From Deltaproteobacteria bacterium YD0425bin51 (GTDB lineage Bacteria; Desulfobacterota; Desulfobacteria; Desulfobacterales; YD0425bin51): a stretch of DNA of 64,000 bases. The stretch covers positions 1 through 64,000 of the forward strand of contig PDZS01000023.1 in assembly GCA_002753225.1 (NCBI GenBank), written 5' to 3'. This document shows positions 39,841 to 48,723 of this stretch, in pieces (the first letter of the stretch is position 1; each line of letters opens with the position of its first letter). The notes under the pieces are model-generated. The model was not told the DNA's origin. It saw only the letters and a list, made by a program, of their open reading frames with translations, and did not search any database. A program made the position numbers and the translations under genes.

Positions 39841-40950
39841 CTAAATTTTGGGAATTTGTCCAATTACTTGGAGGTTAACAGTTGAAATGATGTCATTTTC
39901 ATGACGAATAGTACCTTTAATGAAATCTAAAACAAGTACAATACCTATACCAAACATAATTCCTATCATACATCCTGTCATTACAATTGTAAAACCAGCA
40001 TTTATTAATGGCTTCATAGGTATGATAGGTGGATTTATAACCCGAATATTTCCTATTACCCCACTCTCTTTTCGCCTAGTTTCTAAATAAATTTTATCCA
40101 TGAAAACAAAACGATCTTTAGCAAAATTTAGCTTAGACTGCAATCTTTCCATTTCTAGTTGAATGCTGGTATCTGGAATAGATTTTATATCAGCAGGGAT
40201 TTCATATCGCTTTTTGAATTCTATTAACTCATCTTCAGCTTTTAAAAGCTGTTGATTTGAATCTGTCCTCTGTTTTTCAGCTATTTCAAGCTCATTTCGT
40301 ATTCCTTTTTTATTTTCTTCTATATTTATTGCCATCCAAACATCTATATAGCTTTTAACAAGAATCGGAGCAGTTTCTTTTTTGAGAGTTACAGCACTTA
40401 TCCAAACCATTGCACGACTTGCTTTACTGTTTATATTAACTCTTCGTTTCATTTCTGAAATTAGCAGTTCATTTTGCATAAATTCAGTTTGAGGATCGAT
40501 TTTTTTACCCATGAAGCTTTTTAAAGCTTTAAAAGCTTTTTCCCCTAAAATTTTTTTAATAATATCTTTGAAGCCTTCAATAATTTGAGAAGAAACTTTT
40601 AAGTTTATTTTTAAATCTTCCTTCAATTCATCTGGTAAAAGTTTGAGAACTTCTTCTGCAAATGTATCCCCTTTAAGCTTCTCTGTTTCAGCAATAACAT
40701 AGTTTGTTTCGGCGTTTTTAACTCCAACTTCTTTATCAACGTTTGAAGTAATAGTTGAACGGGGTTCTTCAACTATTAAAGTTGCCTGACTTTCATATTC
40801 AGAATTAATAAAAAGACTGACTCCAAAAGATATGGAAAAAGTAATGACTGCAAAAGAAATTAAAATATTTTTCTTTTCAAATAGAGGGAAAAAATATTTT
40901 GATATATAAAAATCTATACTAATTTGTTTTTCGTTTACTATATCGTTCAT
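39841..40950 (-). CDS. Wzz-type polysaccharide co-polymerase (chain-length determinant)
   Basis: The 369-residue protein has two transmembrane segments (~28-50 and ~322-350) flanking a large periplasmic domain with long coiled coil (~210-305: NELEIAEKQRTDSNQQLLKAEDELIEFKKR). Before the second segment lies the proline-rich INPPIIPMKPL motif. This is the Wzz/GNVR type that controls polymer length and usually works with a tyrosine kinase. The kinase-like gene ends 3 bp upstream, fitting a two-protein PCP-2b arrangement, but that partner looks catalytically broken. Confidence 0.87.
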   Translation of the reverse strand: MNDIVNEKQISIDFYISKYFFPLFEKKNILISFAVITFSISFGVSLFINSEYESQATLIVEEPRSTITSNVDKEVGVKNAETNYVIAETEKLKGDTFAEEVLKLLPDELKEDLKINLKVSSQIIEGFKDIIKKILGEKAFKALKSFMGKKIDPQTEFMQNELLISEMKRRVNINSKASRAMVWISAVTLKKETAPILVKSYIDVWMAINIEENKKGIRNELEIAEKQRTDSNQQLLKAEDELIEFKKRYEIPADIKSIPDTSIQLEMERLQSKLNFAKDRFVFMDKIYLETRRKESGVIGNIRVINPPIIPMKPLINAGFTIVMTGCMIGIMFGIGIVLVLDFIKGTIRHENDIISTVNLQVIGQIPKI

Positions 40951-40953
40951 TAA

Positions 40954-42051
40954 TTAATGATTTAGAACTTTCATAAATTTTAAAAATTTTTTTGACACAA
41001 TATCTTGCCTAAACTGTTTATTATAGATTATGCCATTAACTTTGCCCCCTCCCTTTGTAATTATATCGACAGCATTCTTTAAATCTGATTTTGTAGTCTT
41101 TTTTTCTTGAATAAGCAATATCACTAAGTCAGATATACTGCTCAAAAATAGAACATCAACATTATTTCTGTTCTGAGAAAGTATAGGAGATGAGTCGAAA
41201 ATTATTAAGTCAAACTCATTTTTCATATCATAAAATATATCTTTAAGAATGCTAGGATTAAGATAATTATACAACTGATTATCTGGTTGTCCTGCTGTTA
41301 TAATACTTAATCCCATACCCACATGTTTAATTACTTTTTTCCAATCTATTTTTTCGCGAACTATATCTGTAAATCCCGTTTTCTGTTCAATGTCAAATGC
41401 AAGGTGTAACTCAGGCTTCCTCATGTTTAAATCTAATAAAAGAACTGACATTTTCCCGTGTAAAGCTGCATTATATCCAAGTACAGATACTAAAAAAGTA
41501 TTTCCACAACAATCGTGAGGAGATGAAATAAGAACTCCATTAACTCTATTTTTTTTCTCTTTATTTTGGGATAAATTTTTAAGAGCTATAACAATTTTTT
41601 CCATAATACGGTTAATTTCTGAATATCTGCAAGCTTTCTCAATGGTAGGATTTCTTAATACTATTTTTTCTGAAGTAAAATTTTGAACAGGAAGTGGTTT
41701 TTCAAATTTTCTATCATCTATTTTTTTAGCCTGAATAGATAACTCATTTAAATCAATACCTGAAATAGGATTTATAATATCAAATTCTTTATCTTCTGTG
41801 CATTCATTGATTTTTTTTATGCAAATGTCTTTAAGATCAACACCTTCAATTGGATTAATCTCTATTAAATCATAATCTCCTATATGTGTATTTCCGTTTT
41901 TATTATTGCTTTCAGATTGTTTACCTGTTTTAACAGAAATATTTTTAAAGTCTATACCTTCAAAAGGATCAACACCTATTGGTTTTGGAATTGTTCCAAA
42001 AAGGTCATCATCTGAAACATCTTTAAGATTAATTTTATCGGGATTCTTCAT
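40954..42051 (-). CDS. BY-kinase-like ATPase with degenerate Walker A and N-terminal repeats
   Basis: Residues ~165-365 fit the bacterial tyrosine-kinase/CpsD fold: VLISSPHDCCGNTFLV where an active enzyme has SSxPGEGKS/T, then LLLDLNMRKPELHLAF (Walker A') and FDLIIFDSSPIL (Walker B). The essential Walker A Lys is missing (HDCCGNT), and no Tyr-rich C-terminal cluster is seen, so it is probably an inactive pseudokinase. The N-terminal ~110 residues hold three copies of a 14-residue motif: DPFEGIDFKNISVK (28), NPIEGVDLKDICIK (66), NPISGIDLNELSIQ (94). It overlaps parA by 17 bp. Sequence is otherwise intact. Confidence 0.78.
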   Translation of the reverse strand: MKNPDKINLKDVSDDDLFGTIPKPIGVDPFEGIDFKNISVKTGKQSESNNKNGNTHIGDYDLIEINPIEGVDLKDICIKKINECTEDKEFDIINPISGIDLNELSIQAKKIDDRKFEKPLPVQNFTSEKIVLRNPTIEKACRYSEINRIMEKIVIALKNLSQNKEKKNRVNGVLISSPHDCCGNTFLVSVLGYNAALHGKMSVLLLDLNMRKPELHLAFDIEQKTGFTDIVREKIDWKKVIKHVGMGLSIITAGQPDNQLYNYLNPSILKDIFYDMKNEFDLIIFDSSPILSQNRNNVDVLFLSSISDLVILLIQEKKTTKSDLKNAVDIITKGGGKVNGIIYNKQFRQDIVSKKFLKFMKVLNH

Positions 42052-42841
42052 CTGTAATTATTTCTATTACTTCTTTTGCAAGATCAGTATAGTCTGTAAC
42101 ACTGATATTACTTTGATCCAATTCAAATATACTTTTTCTTTTTATATGAGAGTAATTGATATCACCATTATAGCGGATTACAGAATTTAATACATGGATT
42201 CCTTTTTTGCTAAAAAAATTTAATATTTTTTCCTTATTCATTTTGCAAAGATCGTCTCTGTTATCATGTTTTGTTAAAACAACTCCAAGCAGTTTCAATG
42301 TGTTGTTTTGACTACGAATGTTTTGGAGTAACCTTAAAAATATTGCTAAACCATCTAAAGCAAATTGATCAGAAGTTGGAAGAGGAACTAAAGCATAATT
42401 TGAAATCATGAGGGAATTATTTACCATTGTACCAATACTTGGAGGTGTATCAAGTAAAACAAAGTTATATTTTTCTAAGCCTTTGTCATATTTAATAAGC
42501 CTTAAAAAAGCTAAAACAGCATCAGGAGTATTTGCAGAAGTTCTTTCCCAAAGCATACTTTGTGCTGTGTTTGGGATTATTTTTACTTTATCAAAAGTTG
42601 TATCACAAGCCATAGAACTCAAATTTGCCTCTTCAGGAGGAGTGTTTAAGGCTTTAACTAATGAAAACTTTTCGCGTAAACTAATATCTTTTAGTAGAAT
42701 AGATGTGCTATTGCCTTGAGTATCTGCATCAACAACAAGAACATGATAACCTTCTCTTCCCAGAGCATGGGATAAATTAATAGCGGTAGTTGTTTTACCA
42801 ACTCCTCCCTTTTGATTCCCAATGGTTATAATAACTGGCAT
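42035..42841 (-). CDS. ParA-family ATPase
   Basis: A 268-residue Walker-type ATPase: QKGGVGKTTTAINLSHAL (deviant Walker A, residues 9-17 the core), VVDADTQGNSTSIL (A'), NFVLLDTPPSIGTMVNNSL and a TSDQFALDGLA region, all matching ParA/Soj. There is no ParB nearby. In an EPS operon it could be a BcsQ-like or MinD-like positioning factor for the synthesis machinery; that is inference. It is the first gene of the minus-strand group parA-kinase-wzz-lipoprotein-ompA. ATG follows TTAAGGAAG. Confidence 0.86.
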   Translation of the reverse strand: MPVIITIGNQKGGVGKTTTAINLSHALGREGYHVLVVDADTQGNSTSILLKDISLREKFSLVKALNTPPEEANLSSMACDTTFDKVKIIPNTAQSMLWERTSANTPDAVLAFLRLIKYDKGLEKYNFVLLDTPPSIGTMVNNSLMISNYALVPLPTSDQFALDGLAIFLRLLQNIRSQNNTLKLLGVVLTKHDNRDDLCKMNKEKILNFFSKKGIHVLNSVIRYNGDINYSHIKRKSIFELDQSNISVTDYTDLAKEVIEIITDEESR

Positions 42842-42937
42842 AACATTTCTTCCTTAAAATTAAGTATTTGAGAAAGTGAAATCAAGCAATATTTGTACCT
42901 TCATGATTATATCAGGATTATTATAGAAATCTTAAAA

Positions 42938-42981
42938 ATTACTCGTGATATTTAACTGTTCTGTGAAATATCACGAGTAAT
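42938..42981. promoter_or_regulatory. 16-bp perfect inverted repeat between divergent EPS promoters
   Basis: ATTACTCGTGATATTT (42938-42953) is repeated as its exact complement at 42966-42981 across a 12-base loop. It lies in the 290-bp gap between parA and the PEP-CTERM gene, 39-82 bp upstream of the sigma-54 -24 element. It is far from any gene end, so not a terminator; an enhancer-binding-protein site or operator is likely. Two minus-strand TATAAT boxes (42906-42911 and 42920-42925) lie on its left. Confidence 0.6.
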
Positions 42982-43019
42982 AATCCATAAACAATAGACT
43001 ACGAATATAATCTAGCATA

Positions 43020-43035
43020 TGGCACAATGCTTGCA
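43020..43035 (+). promoter_or_regulatory. Sigma-54 promoter of the PEP-CTERM gene
   Basis: TGGCACAATGCTTGCA at 43020-43035 fits the full consensus TGGCACR-N4-TTGCW: invariant GG at -24 and GC at -12 with correct spacing. It is 97 bp upstream of the ATG at 43132. PEP-CTERM genes are known to be sigma-54 controlled through PrsR-type activators in several systems. Confidence 0.8.
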
Positions 43036-43131
43036 AAACATCAACTTTGATTTACTATTTTTTATTGCAAAAATGAAAAAAAGGTTTATTTTAGGTATAA
43101 TAAATAAATTATTTAATTATAAGGAGGTTTT

Positions 43132-43788
43132 ATGAAAAATGCACTACTTTTTTTATGTTACATATTGACTCTTGTTATTATTTTTTCTTCAAATAGCCAA
43201 GCAACACCTATTTATGGTAATACAGAAAGTGGTGGCCTTGAAAAACTGGGCTCTTTTACAGGAGAACTTTTATACAATGCATCTAATGATAATAGTGCCA
43301 CATTGACTTTTAAATTAACCAATAATTCAACACAATCTAACGGAGGATATCTTACAGCGTTTGCTTTTTTAATGCCAAATGCTTCAATTAATGTTGAGCG
43401 TCTTGTTACTCCTCTTAGCAATTTCAATCTTTTAAAAGGACCAATTTCAGCAGCACCCTTTGATAATTTTGACATAGGTGTAAGCATTAGCGACTCTTGG
43501 TTAGGTGGAGGTAATCCTAATAAAGGTTTAAACGTTAGCAATACCGGAGAATTTACATTTTATTTAACAGGAACTGGATTGTCAAAACTAACAGTTGATG
43601 ATTTTACCCGGAAAAACAATTTTTTAGCTGCGAGATTTAGAGGCTTTCAAGATGGCGGAAGCGATAAAGTGCCAGCTGCTGTAGCTGCAGCTGCTGGAGT
43701 TCCTGAGCCTAGTATTTTAATACTTTTGGGGTCAGGGTTAATTGGACTTGGAATTATAAAAAGAAAGAAAAAAAATATTGAGAATTAG
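43132..43788 (+). CDS. PEP-CTERM sorting-domain protein
   Basis: A 218-residue secreted protein. A signal peptide (1-24, cleavage near SQA) leads to a ~165-residue low-cysteine body rich in Asn, Ser and Gly. The C-terminus has the canonical PEP-CTERM signal VPEPS, a hydrophobic helix (ILILLGSGLIGLGII) and a basic end (KRKKK). Such proteins are processed by an exosortase, usually in strains that make exopolysaccharide; no exosortase gene is in this window. AAGGAGG precedes the ATG. It ends 6 bp before the convergent sugar-transferase gene. Confidence 0.9.
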   Translation: MKNALLFLCYILTLVIIFSSNSQATPIYGNTESGGLEKLGSFTGELLYNASNDNSATLTFKLTNNSTQSNGGYLTAFAFLMPNASINVERLVTPLSNFNLLKGPISAAPFDNFDIGVSISDSWLGGGNPNKGLNVSNTGEFTFYLTGTGLSKLTVDDFTRKNNFLAARFRGFQDGGSDKVPAAVAAAAGVPEPSILILLGSGLIGLGIIKRKKKNIEN

Positions 43789-43794
43789 GTTATA

Positions 43795-45168
43795 TTACCT
43801 TGCTCCTTGTCCAAATAAAATAACTCCTATGGTCTTTAAAATAATCTTAAAATCTAGTAATAATGACATGTTTTTTATATAAAAAAGATCATACTCCAAT
43901 TTATTTAGAGCGTCCTTTTGTGATGCGCCATAAGGATAATTAACTTGAGCCCATCCAGTTATGCCTGGTCTTACAGTATGGCGGATATGATAATAAGGGA
44001 TTCCTATTTCAAGTTCTTTTACAAATTCTGGACGCTCTGGTCTTGGACCAATAAGGCTCATTTCCCCCTGAAATACATTTAATAATTGAGGCAACTCGTC
44101 TATTCGGAGAAAACGTAATAACTTTCCTATCCGTGTAATTCGAATATCGTTTTCTGATGCCCAAACTGCTCCTTGGATTTCTGAATCAACTTTCATAGAA
44201 CGGAATTTAAAAATATCAAATATTTTTCCGTTTAATCCTACCCTTTTTTGTATGAATAAAACTGGGCCTGGAGAATCTATTCGTATTAAAATAGCTATAA
44301 CAAGCATTATTGGAGCAAAAATAATAAGCATAATAAGTGAAATAAAAAAATCAAAAAGATGTTTTAAATTCCATAGATATTCTTTGGAAATTAAGTTAAA
44401 CCCTTCAGTAAAAACTAGCCAGCCATCGTCTATATGTTCTACAGGTATTTTATTTGTAAATCTCTCAAATAACGTGGGCATTTCTATAATTTGAATCCCT
44501 TGTAATCGAGCTTTCAAGATATCTCGAATAAGTTTAGGAAAATTATTTCGTGAAATTGCTAAAATTAGTATTTTAATACCTCTTGATTTAATAATATCCA
44601 AAAGATCTTCTGTGCGGCCAAGAATAGGAGGACAGTCACTGCAATCTGAGAAACTTTTAGGATTATCATCTACAAATCCTACAATTCTATAAGGGGACAT
44701 ATTATCTTTTAAAAGGTTATAGAGAGCAAGCCCTGATTCTCCAGCACCTAATACTAAAACATCTTTTTTATCATTGTAATTCAAAAATAGTTTTATGAAT
44801 AATAATCGAACAGTGCTTGAAAGAAACCATACTAACAATATTTGGATAAGAAAAATACTTCTACTAAATCCAAATTGTGGTATATAGAAAAATAAGAATA
44901 TTGAAAAAAAACCAGCAAAACATACAGCAATTGACATACGTAAAATCATGTCAAGGGTAAAATAATATCTTTCTACATTGTAAAGATCAAAAATATAAAA
45001 CATTGTTAAATAAAACAACAATGTAAAAAAGCTTGCTCCTGTCTCTAAAGTAAAAATATCATACTGCCAACCTCTTAGCCACGGAGAAAACCATGTCACT
45101 GCTAAAATTATAACAATGTCTGTAAAAAATAAGAGCCAAATCTTCCGATTGTAAAATATTGGAATCAA
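43795..45168 (-). CDS. Exopolysaccharide polyprenyl-phosphate sugar-phosphotransferase (PEP-CTERM type)
   Basis: This initiates EPS synthesis by moving a sugar phosphate to undecaprenyl phosphate. The 457-residue protein has about five N-terminal transmembrane segments, a CoA-binding-like Rossmann middle (DVLVLGAGESGLALYNLL), a further transmembrane segment (~270-290) and the C-terminal transferase with FIQKRVGLNGKIFDIFKFRSM and RIDELPQLLNVFQGEMSLIGPRPE. This form matches the sugar transferases associated with exosortase systems. The start appears to be TTG at 45168 with only a weak AGGT upstream. It lies 8 bp after thiL, in the thi operon direction. Confidence 0.87.
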   Translation of the reverse strand: MIPIFYNRKIWLLFFTDIVIILAVTWFSPWLRGWQYDIFTLETGASFFTLLFYLTMFYIFDLYNVERYYFTLDMILRMSIAVCFAGFFSIFLFFYIPQFGFSRSIFLIQILLVWFLSSTVRLLFIKLFLNYNDKKDVLVLGAGESGLALYNLLKDNMSPYRIVGFVDDNPKSFSDCSDCPPILGRTEDLLDIIKSRGIKILILAISRNNFPKLIRDILKARLQGIQIIEMPTLFERFTNKIPVEHIDDGWLVFTEGFNLISKEYLWNLKHLFDFFISLIMLIIFAPIMLVIAILIRIDSPGPVLFIQKRVGLNGKIFDIFKFRSMKVDSEIQGAVWASENDIRITRIGKLLRFLRIDELPQLLNVFQGEMSLIGPRPERPEFVKELEIGIPYYHIRHTVRPGITGWAQVNYPYGASQKDALNKLEYDLFYIKNMSLLLDFKIILKTIGVILFGQGAR

Positions 45169-45176
45169 AGTAATAT

Positions 45177-46184
45177 TTACCTAAAATGGTCCCACCCTGA
45201 TTTCAGAACTTCTTTTACTCGTCCATCAGGATAAGATATTTCAATAATATTGGAATCATTTATTTTCCCAATAGGGTATAGCTTTTGGCTAAAAGTTTTA
45301 TTATATTCATATATTATTTTATCTGAATATTGAGGGGATAACGTACACAAAAGAGTATAATCTTCTCCACCAGATATAGCATATTCAATTGGATCAAAAC
45401 CAAAAGTATTGCAAAACCATTTCATATTTTCTGAAATAGGAATTGATTCATAGAATAAGGTTGCTCCAACTGAGCTTTCATCTATAATGTGGTGTAAATC
45501 AGACGAAAGTCCATCACTTACATCAATAGCAGCATTAACACCAACTTGATTTGCTAAGAAATAACCTTCTTTTAAATATGGCTTAGGGATAAGATGAGCA
45601 TTAACTAGTCCTTTTATTTCTTCTGAAATATCATTAATATTATTTAAAAGAATGTATAATCCAGCTCTACTATCTCCTAAAAAACCTGTTGAGCAGATAA
45701 TATCTCCTACTTTTGCATTGCTTCTGTATAAGATATTATTAGGTTTAGCAGCCCCAATAACTGTTATATTTATTATAAGATCAGATTTAGAGCTTGTAGT
45801 ATCCCCTCCCAAAATATTAACAAAAAATTCTTTTGCAAGCCCTTTTATACCCCTATAAATATCTTCAATATAATCAAAATTATAACTAGGAGGAATAGCA
45901 ATACTTATAAAAGCCTCTTTTGCAATTCCTCCCATTGCAGCTATATCGCTTAAATTTACAGAAAGGGATTTGTAGCCTAGACAATATCCAGATATTTTAT
46001 CTCGCAAAAAATGAATACGTTCAACCAGCATATCAGTAGTGATAAGTATAACTTCATCTTTTTCTAATCTAAATACCGCAGCATCATCGCCTATTGCTTT
46101 TAATACATTTTGAGGTCGAATTAGGGAATCTTTACTAATTTTATTTATAAATCCAAATTCACCAATTTCTTTTAATTCAATCAT
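45177..46184 (-). CDS. thiL: Thiamine-monophosphate kinase ThiL
   Basis: ThiL phosphorylates thiamine phosphate to the active diphosphate. The 335-residue protein shows IGEFGFINKI, IGDDAAVFRLE, LITTDMLVERIHF, LAVNLSDIAAMGG-like LSVNLSDIAAMGG, ILGGDTTSSKSDL and AAIDVSDGLSSDLHHI, the usual PurM-like ATP and Mg sites. ATG overlaps the thiE stop by 4 bp. Confidence 0.95.
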   Translation of the reverse strand: MIELKEIGEFGFINKISKDSLIRPQNVLKAIGDDAAVFRLEKDEVILITTDMLVERIHFLRDKISGYCLGYKSLSVNLSDIAAMGGIAKEAFISIAIPPSYNFDYIEDIYRGIKGLAKEFFVNILGGDTTSSKSDLIINITVIGAAKPNNILYRSNAKVGDIICSTGFLGDSRAGLYILLNNINDISEEIKGLVNAHLIPKPYLKEGYFLANQVGVNAAIDVSDGLSSDLHHIIDESSVGATLFYESIPISENMKWFCNTFGFDPIEYAISGGEDYTLLCTLSPQYSDKIIYEYNKTFSQKLYPIGKINDSNIIEISYPDGRVKEVLKSGWDHFR

Positions 46185-46813
46185 TTTTTAGCTAAATTAA
46201 TTATATCTTTTAATTCTTTAGATGCTATCTTGCAATCATTTGCGCAAACTATAGCAGAAACAACTGCAATTCCATCTGCGCCACTTTTGATTACTTCAAA
46301 AATATTGTCTTTATTTAACCCGCCAATTGCAACGATTGGAATATTTACAGCTTTCTTAATTTTTTTTAAACCTTTTATTCCAATTACTGGAGATGTATCT
46401 GTTTTAGTTTTTGTCTTGAAAACAGGACCTACTCCAATATAGTCAGCCCCATCTTTTTGAGCTTTTAGTGCTTCTTCTTCTGTGTTAACCGAAACTCCAA
46501 TTATCATACTATTTTTTAAAATTGATTTTGCAAGTTCTAATGGCATATCATCCTGACCTATATGAATTCCATCTGCTTTTACTGCTAATGCAACATCTAT
46601 TCTGTCATTAATTATAAGGGGAATATTATTTTTTTTTAAAAAATATTTAATTGACATTGCAGTATTTATAAATTCTAGGGTTGAAGAATGTTTTTCTCGC
46701 AATTGAACAATAGTAGCACCTCCATATACTGCATCGCAGACAATATCAAATAGAGATTTTAAAGGATTCAATGTTCTGTCAGTGACTAAGTATAAAGAAT
46801 AATCAATATCCAT
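46181..46813 (-). CDS. thiE: Thiamine-phosphate synthase ThiE
   Basis: ThiE couples the pyrimidine made by ThiC to the thiazole phosphate. The 210-residue TIM barrel has LYLVTDRTLNP, GATIVQLREKHSSTLEF, PLIINDRIDVALAVKADGIHIGQDDMPL, IGVSVNTEEEALKAQKDGADYIGVGPVF and VAIGGLNKDN, all signature segments. It starts directly after thiC with no gap and overlaps thiL by 4 bp. The thiazole branch genes (thiG, thiH, thiS) are absent from this window. Confidence 0.95.
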   Translation of the reverse strand: MDIDYSLYLVTDRTLNPLKSLFDIVCDAVYGGATIVQLREKHSSTLEFINTAMSIKYFLKKNNIPLIINDRIDVALAVKADGIHIGQDDMPLELAKSILKNSMIIGVSVNTEEEALKAQKDGADYIGVGPVFKTKTKTDTSPVIGIKGLKKIKKAVNIPIVAIGGLNKDNIFEVIKSGADGIAVVSAIVCANDCKIASKELKDIINLAKK

Positions 46814-48082
46814 TTATTTTACCATTTTGTTGTGAATATCAATTGCACATAATTTGCCACACATTGTGCAAACTTTTTTTTCTGTATCTTGTCTCCTTTT
46901 TTTTGGCAATTCTGGATCTATAGCCATTTTATACATACCTTCCCAGTCTAAATCCTTTCTAAATTGTGACATTTTAATATCTCTATCAAGAGAATTATGA
47001 ATTCCTTTTGCAATATCTCCTGAATGAGCAGCAATTTTTGCAGCAATAACTCCCAACCTAACATCTTCAACCGTAGGAAGACATAAATGCTCTGCAGGTG
47101 TAACATAGCATAAAAAATCCGCGCCATGTGCTGAAGCAATAGCGCCACCAATTGCACTGGTTATGTGATCATATCCTGGTGCGCAATCTGTTGTAAGGGG
47201 TCCCAAAACATAAAAAGGCGCTTCATCACATAATCTCTTTTGAATAATAATGTTTGCTTGTATTTGATTTAACGGAACATGGCCTGGACCTTCAATCATA
47301 ACTTGCACTCCACGTGCTCTAGCTCTTCTGGTTAAATCTCCCAAAACGATTAATTCTTCAATCTGTGCTGCATCTGTAGCGTCAGCTATAGAACCAGGGC
47401 GTAATCCATCGCCTAAGCTAAGAGTAACATCATATTTAAAAGCAATATCTAGTAATCTGTCATAATATTCGTATAAAGGATTTTCTTTCTTATGATGATG
47501 CATCCATGCAGCAATTAACGCTCCACCACGGCTTACTATTCCAGCAATACGATTTGATTTATCACACATAGAATAAGTTTTCATAGTAACACCACAATGG
47601 ACAGTCATATAATCAATCCCTTGAGAACATTGTTCTTCAATGGAATCAAATAAATAATCATCTGTCATATCAAATAGTTCTTTATTTTGAGAAACAAGAG
47701 ATGCAAAAACTGCATATATTGGAACAGCGCCAACCATAACATTAGAATTTTCTATAATCAATTTTCTAATAGAGTATAGATCTCCTGCAGTAGATAAATC
47801 CATAACACTATCGCTTCCAGACAAAATAGCAATTTTTAGTTTATCTAATTCTTCATTAATATCACAATGACCCATTGATGTCCCAATATTGGCATTTATT
47901 TTTGTTCTAAGACCTTTTCCAATACCTTTTGGTGAAAAGTGATGATTAATATTTTTAGGTATAACAACATGTCCTAGTGAAATCAATTCCCTGATTTTTT
48001 TAGGATCAATTCCTTCATCTATAGCTACTATATTCATCTCTTCTGTAATTTTAGATTGCCTTGCTAAACTGATTTGAGTCAT
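46814..48082 (-). CDS. thiC: Phosphomethylpyrimidine synthase ThiC
   Basis: A radical SAM enzyme turning aminoimidazole ribotide into the thiamine pyrimidine. The 422-residue length is the short form. Visible are [82 protein letters not shown] and [14 protein letters not shown]. The cluster motif CTMCGKLC lies at the C-terminus. AAAGGAG precedes the ATG. The 82-bp gap to rplQ has a terminator hairpin but no TPP riboswitch. Confidence 0.95.
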   Translation of the reverse strand: MTQISLARQSKITEEMNIVAIDEGIDPKKIRELISLGHVVIPKNINHHFSPKGIGKGLRTKINANIGTSMGHCDINEELDKLKIAILSGSDSVMDLSTAGDLYSIRKLIIENSNVMVGAVPIYAVFASLVSQNKELFDMTDDYLFDSIEEQCSQGIDYMTVHCGVTMKTYSMCDKSNRIAGIVSRGGALIAAWMHHHKKENPLYEYYDRLLDIAFKYDVTLSLGDGLRPGSIADATDAAQIEELIVLGDLTRRARARGVQVMIEGPGHVPLNQIQANIIIQKRLCDEAPFYVLGPLTTDCAPGYDHITSAIGGAIASAHGADFLCYVTPAEHLCLPTVEDVRLGVIAAKIAAHSGDIAKGIHNSLDRDIKMSQFRKDLDWEGMYKMAIDPELPKKRRQDTEKKVCTMCGKLCAIDIHNKMVK

Positions 48083-48095
48083 ATATTTAACTCCT

Positions 48096-48135
48096 TTAAA
48101 AACAAAAACCCTGTCACTAATTTGAGACAGGGTTT
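48096..48135 (-). terminator. Intrinsic terminator after rplQ
   Basis: On the minus strand AAACCCTGTC (48135-48126) pairs with GACAGGGTTT (48115-48106), 10 bp with a 10-base loop. It is followed by TTGTTTTT, so the stem runs into a U-rich stretch. It lies 30 bp after the rplQ stop and 14-53 bp before thiC, separating the ribosomal super-operon from the thi genes. Confidence 0.85.
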
Positions 48136-48164
48136 AAGATTATATATTGCATTAAGCTAATTGT

Positions 48165-48701
48165 TTATGATGTTGCTCCTTCTTGAGGTATAGAGGGTGA
48201 GGTAGATGCTTCTTTAGCTACACTTACCTCTTTTGTCTCTTTAGTTTCCTCTTTTACTTCAGATTTATCTGAGGCTAATTTTTCTGGATTTTTTTCATCT
48301 TTTTTCTTATCATTTGTTTTTTTAGATTCGATCTTTTTACTTTTTTCTATAAAAGCAAGCTCTACAAGAGACATAGGAGCTGCATCACCATGTCGTGTGC
48401 CGATTTTGGTAATTCGTGTGTATCCTCCTTTTAAAGAGCCATATCGATCTTCAACTTCGGCAAACAATTTTTTAACGACATCTTTTTCTCTTATAATAGA
48501 CAGAACTTGACGTCGTGCGTGCAAATCGCCTTTTTTAGCAAGTGTAATTAAATTATCTGATAGTCTCCTTAGCTCTTTTGCTTTTACATCGGTAGTACGA
48601 ATACGATCATATTTAAACAGTGAAGTTACCATATTTTTAAACATAGCTTCTCTATGCTCTGTTGTTCTATTTAGCTTAACACCTGCTTTTCCATGTCTCA
48701 T
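48165..48701 (-). CDS. rplQ: 50S ribosomal protein L17 with acidic/basic C-terminal extension
   Basis: The first ~120 residues are a normal L17 ([76 protein letters not shown]). The last ~58 residues are a Lys/Glu/Ser-rich, probably disordered tail not found in E. coli L17 (127 residues). Such tails do occur in other Desulfobacterota. It is the last gene of the ribosomal run, 22 bp after rpoA, followed by a terminator. Confidence 0.95.
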   Translation of the reverse strand: MRHGKAGVKLNRTTEHREAMFKNMVTSLFKYDRIRTTDVKAKELRRLSDNLITLAKKGDLHARRQVLSIIREKDVVKKLFAEVEDRYGSLKGGYTRITKIGTRHGDAAPMSLVELAFIEKSKKIESKKTNDKKKDEKNPEKLASDKSEVKEETKETKEVSVAKEASTSPSIPQEGATS

Positions 48702-48723
48702 AAATCAACTCTTCTCCTTGTCT

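Noticed and set aside
42938..42981. Inverted repeat as a terminator
   Set aside because: It lies between two divergent genes, 97 bp or more from either start, with no gene end beside it and no U tract.
48083..48164. TPP riboswitch upstream of thiC
   Set aside because: The gap holds only a terminator hairpin with a U tract and the thiC ribosome binding site; the conserved CTGAGA and ACC-CTGATCTGG-type blocks are absent and the space is too short.
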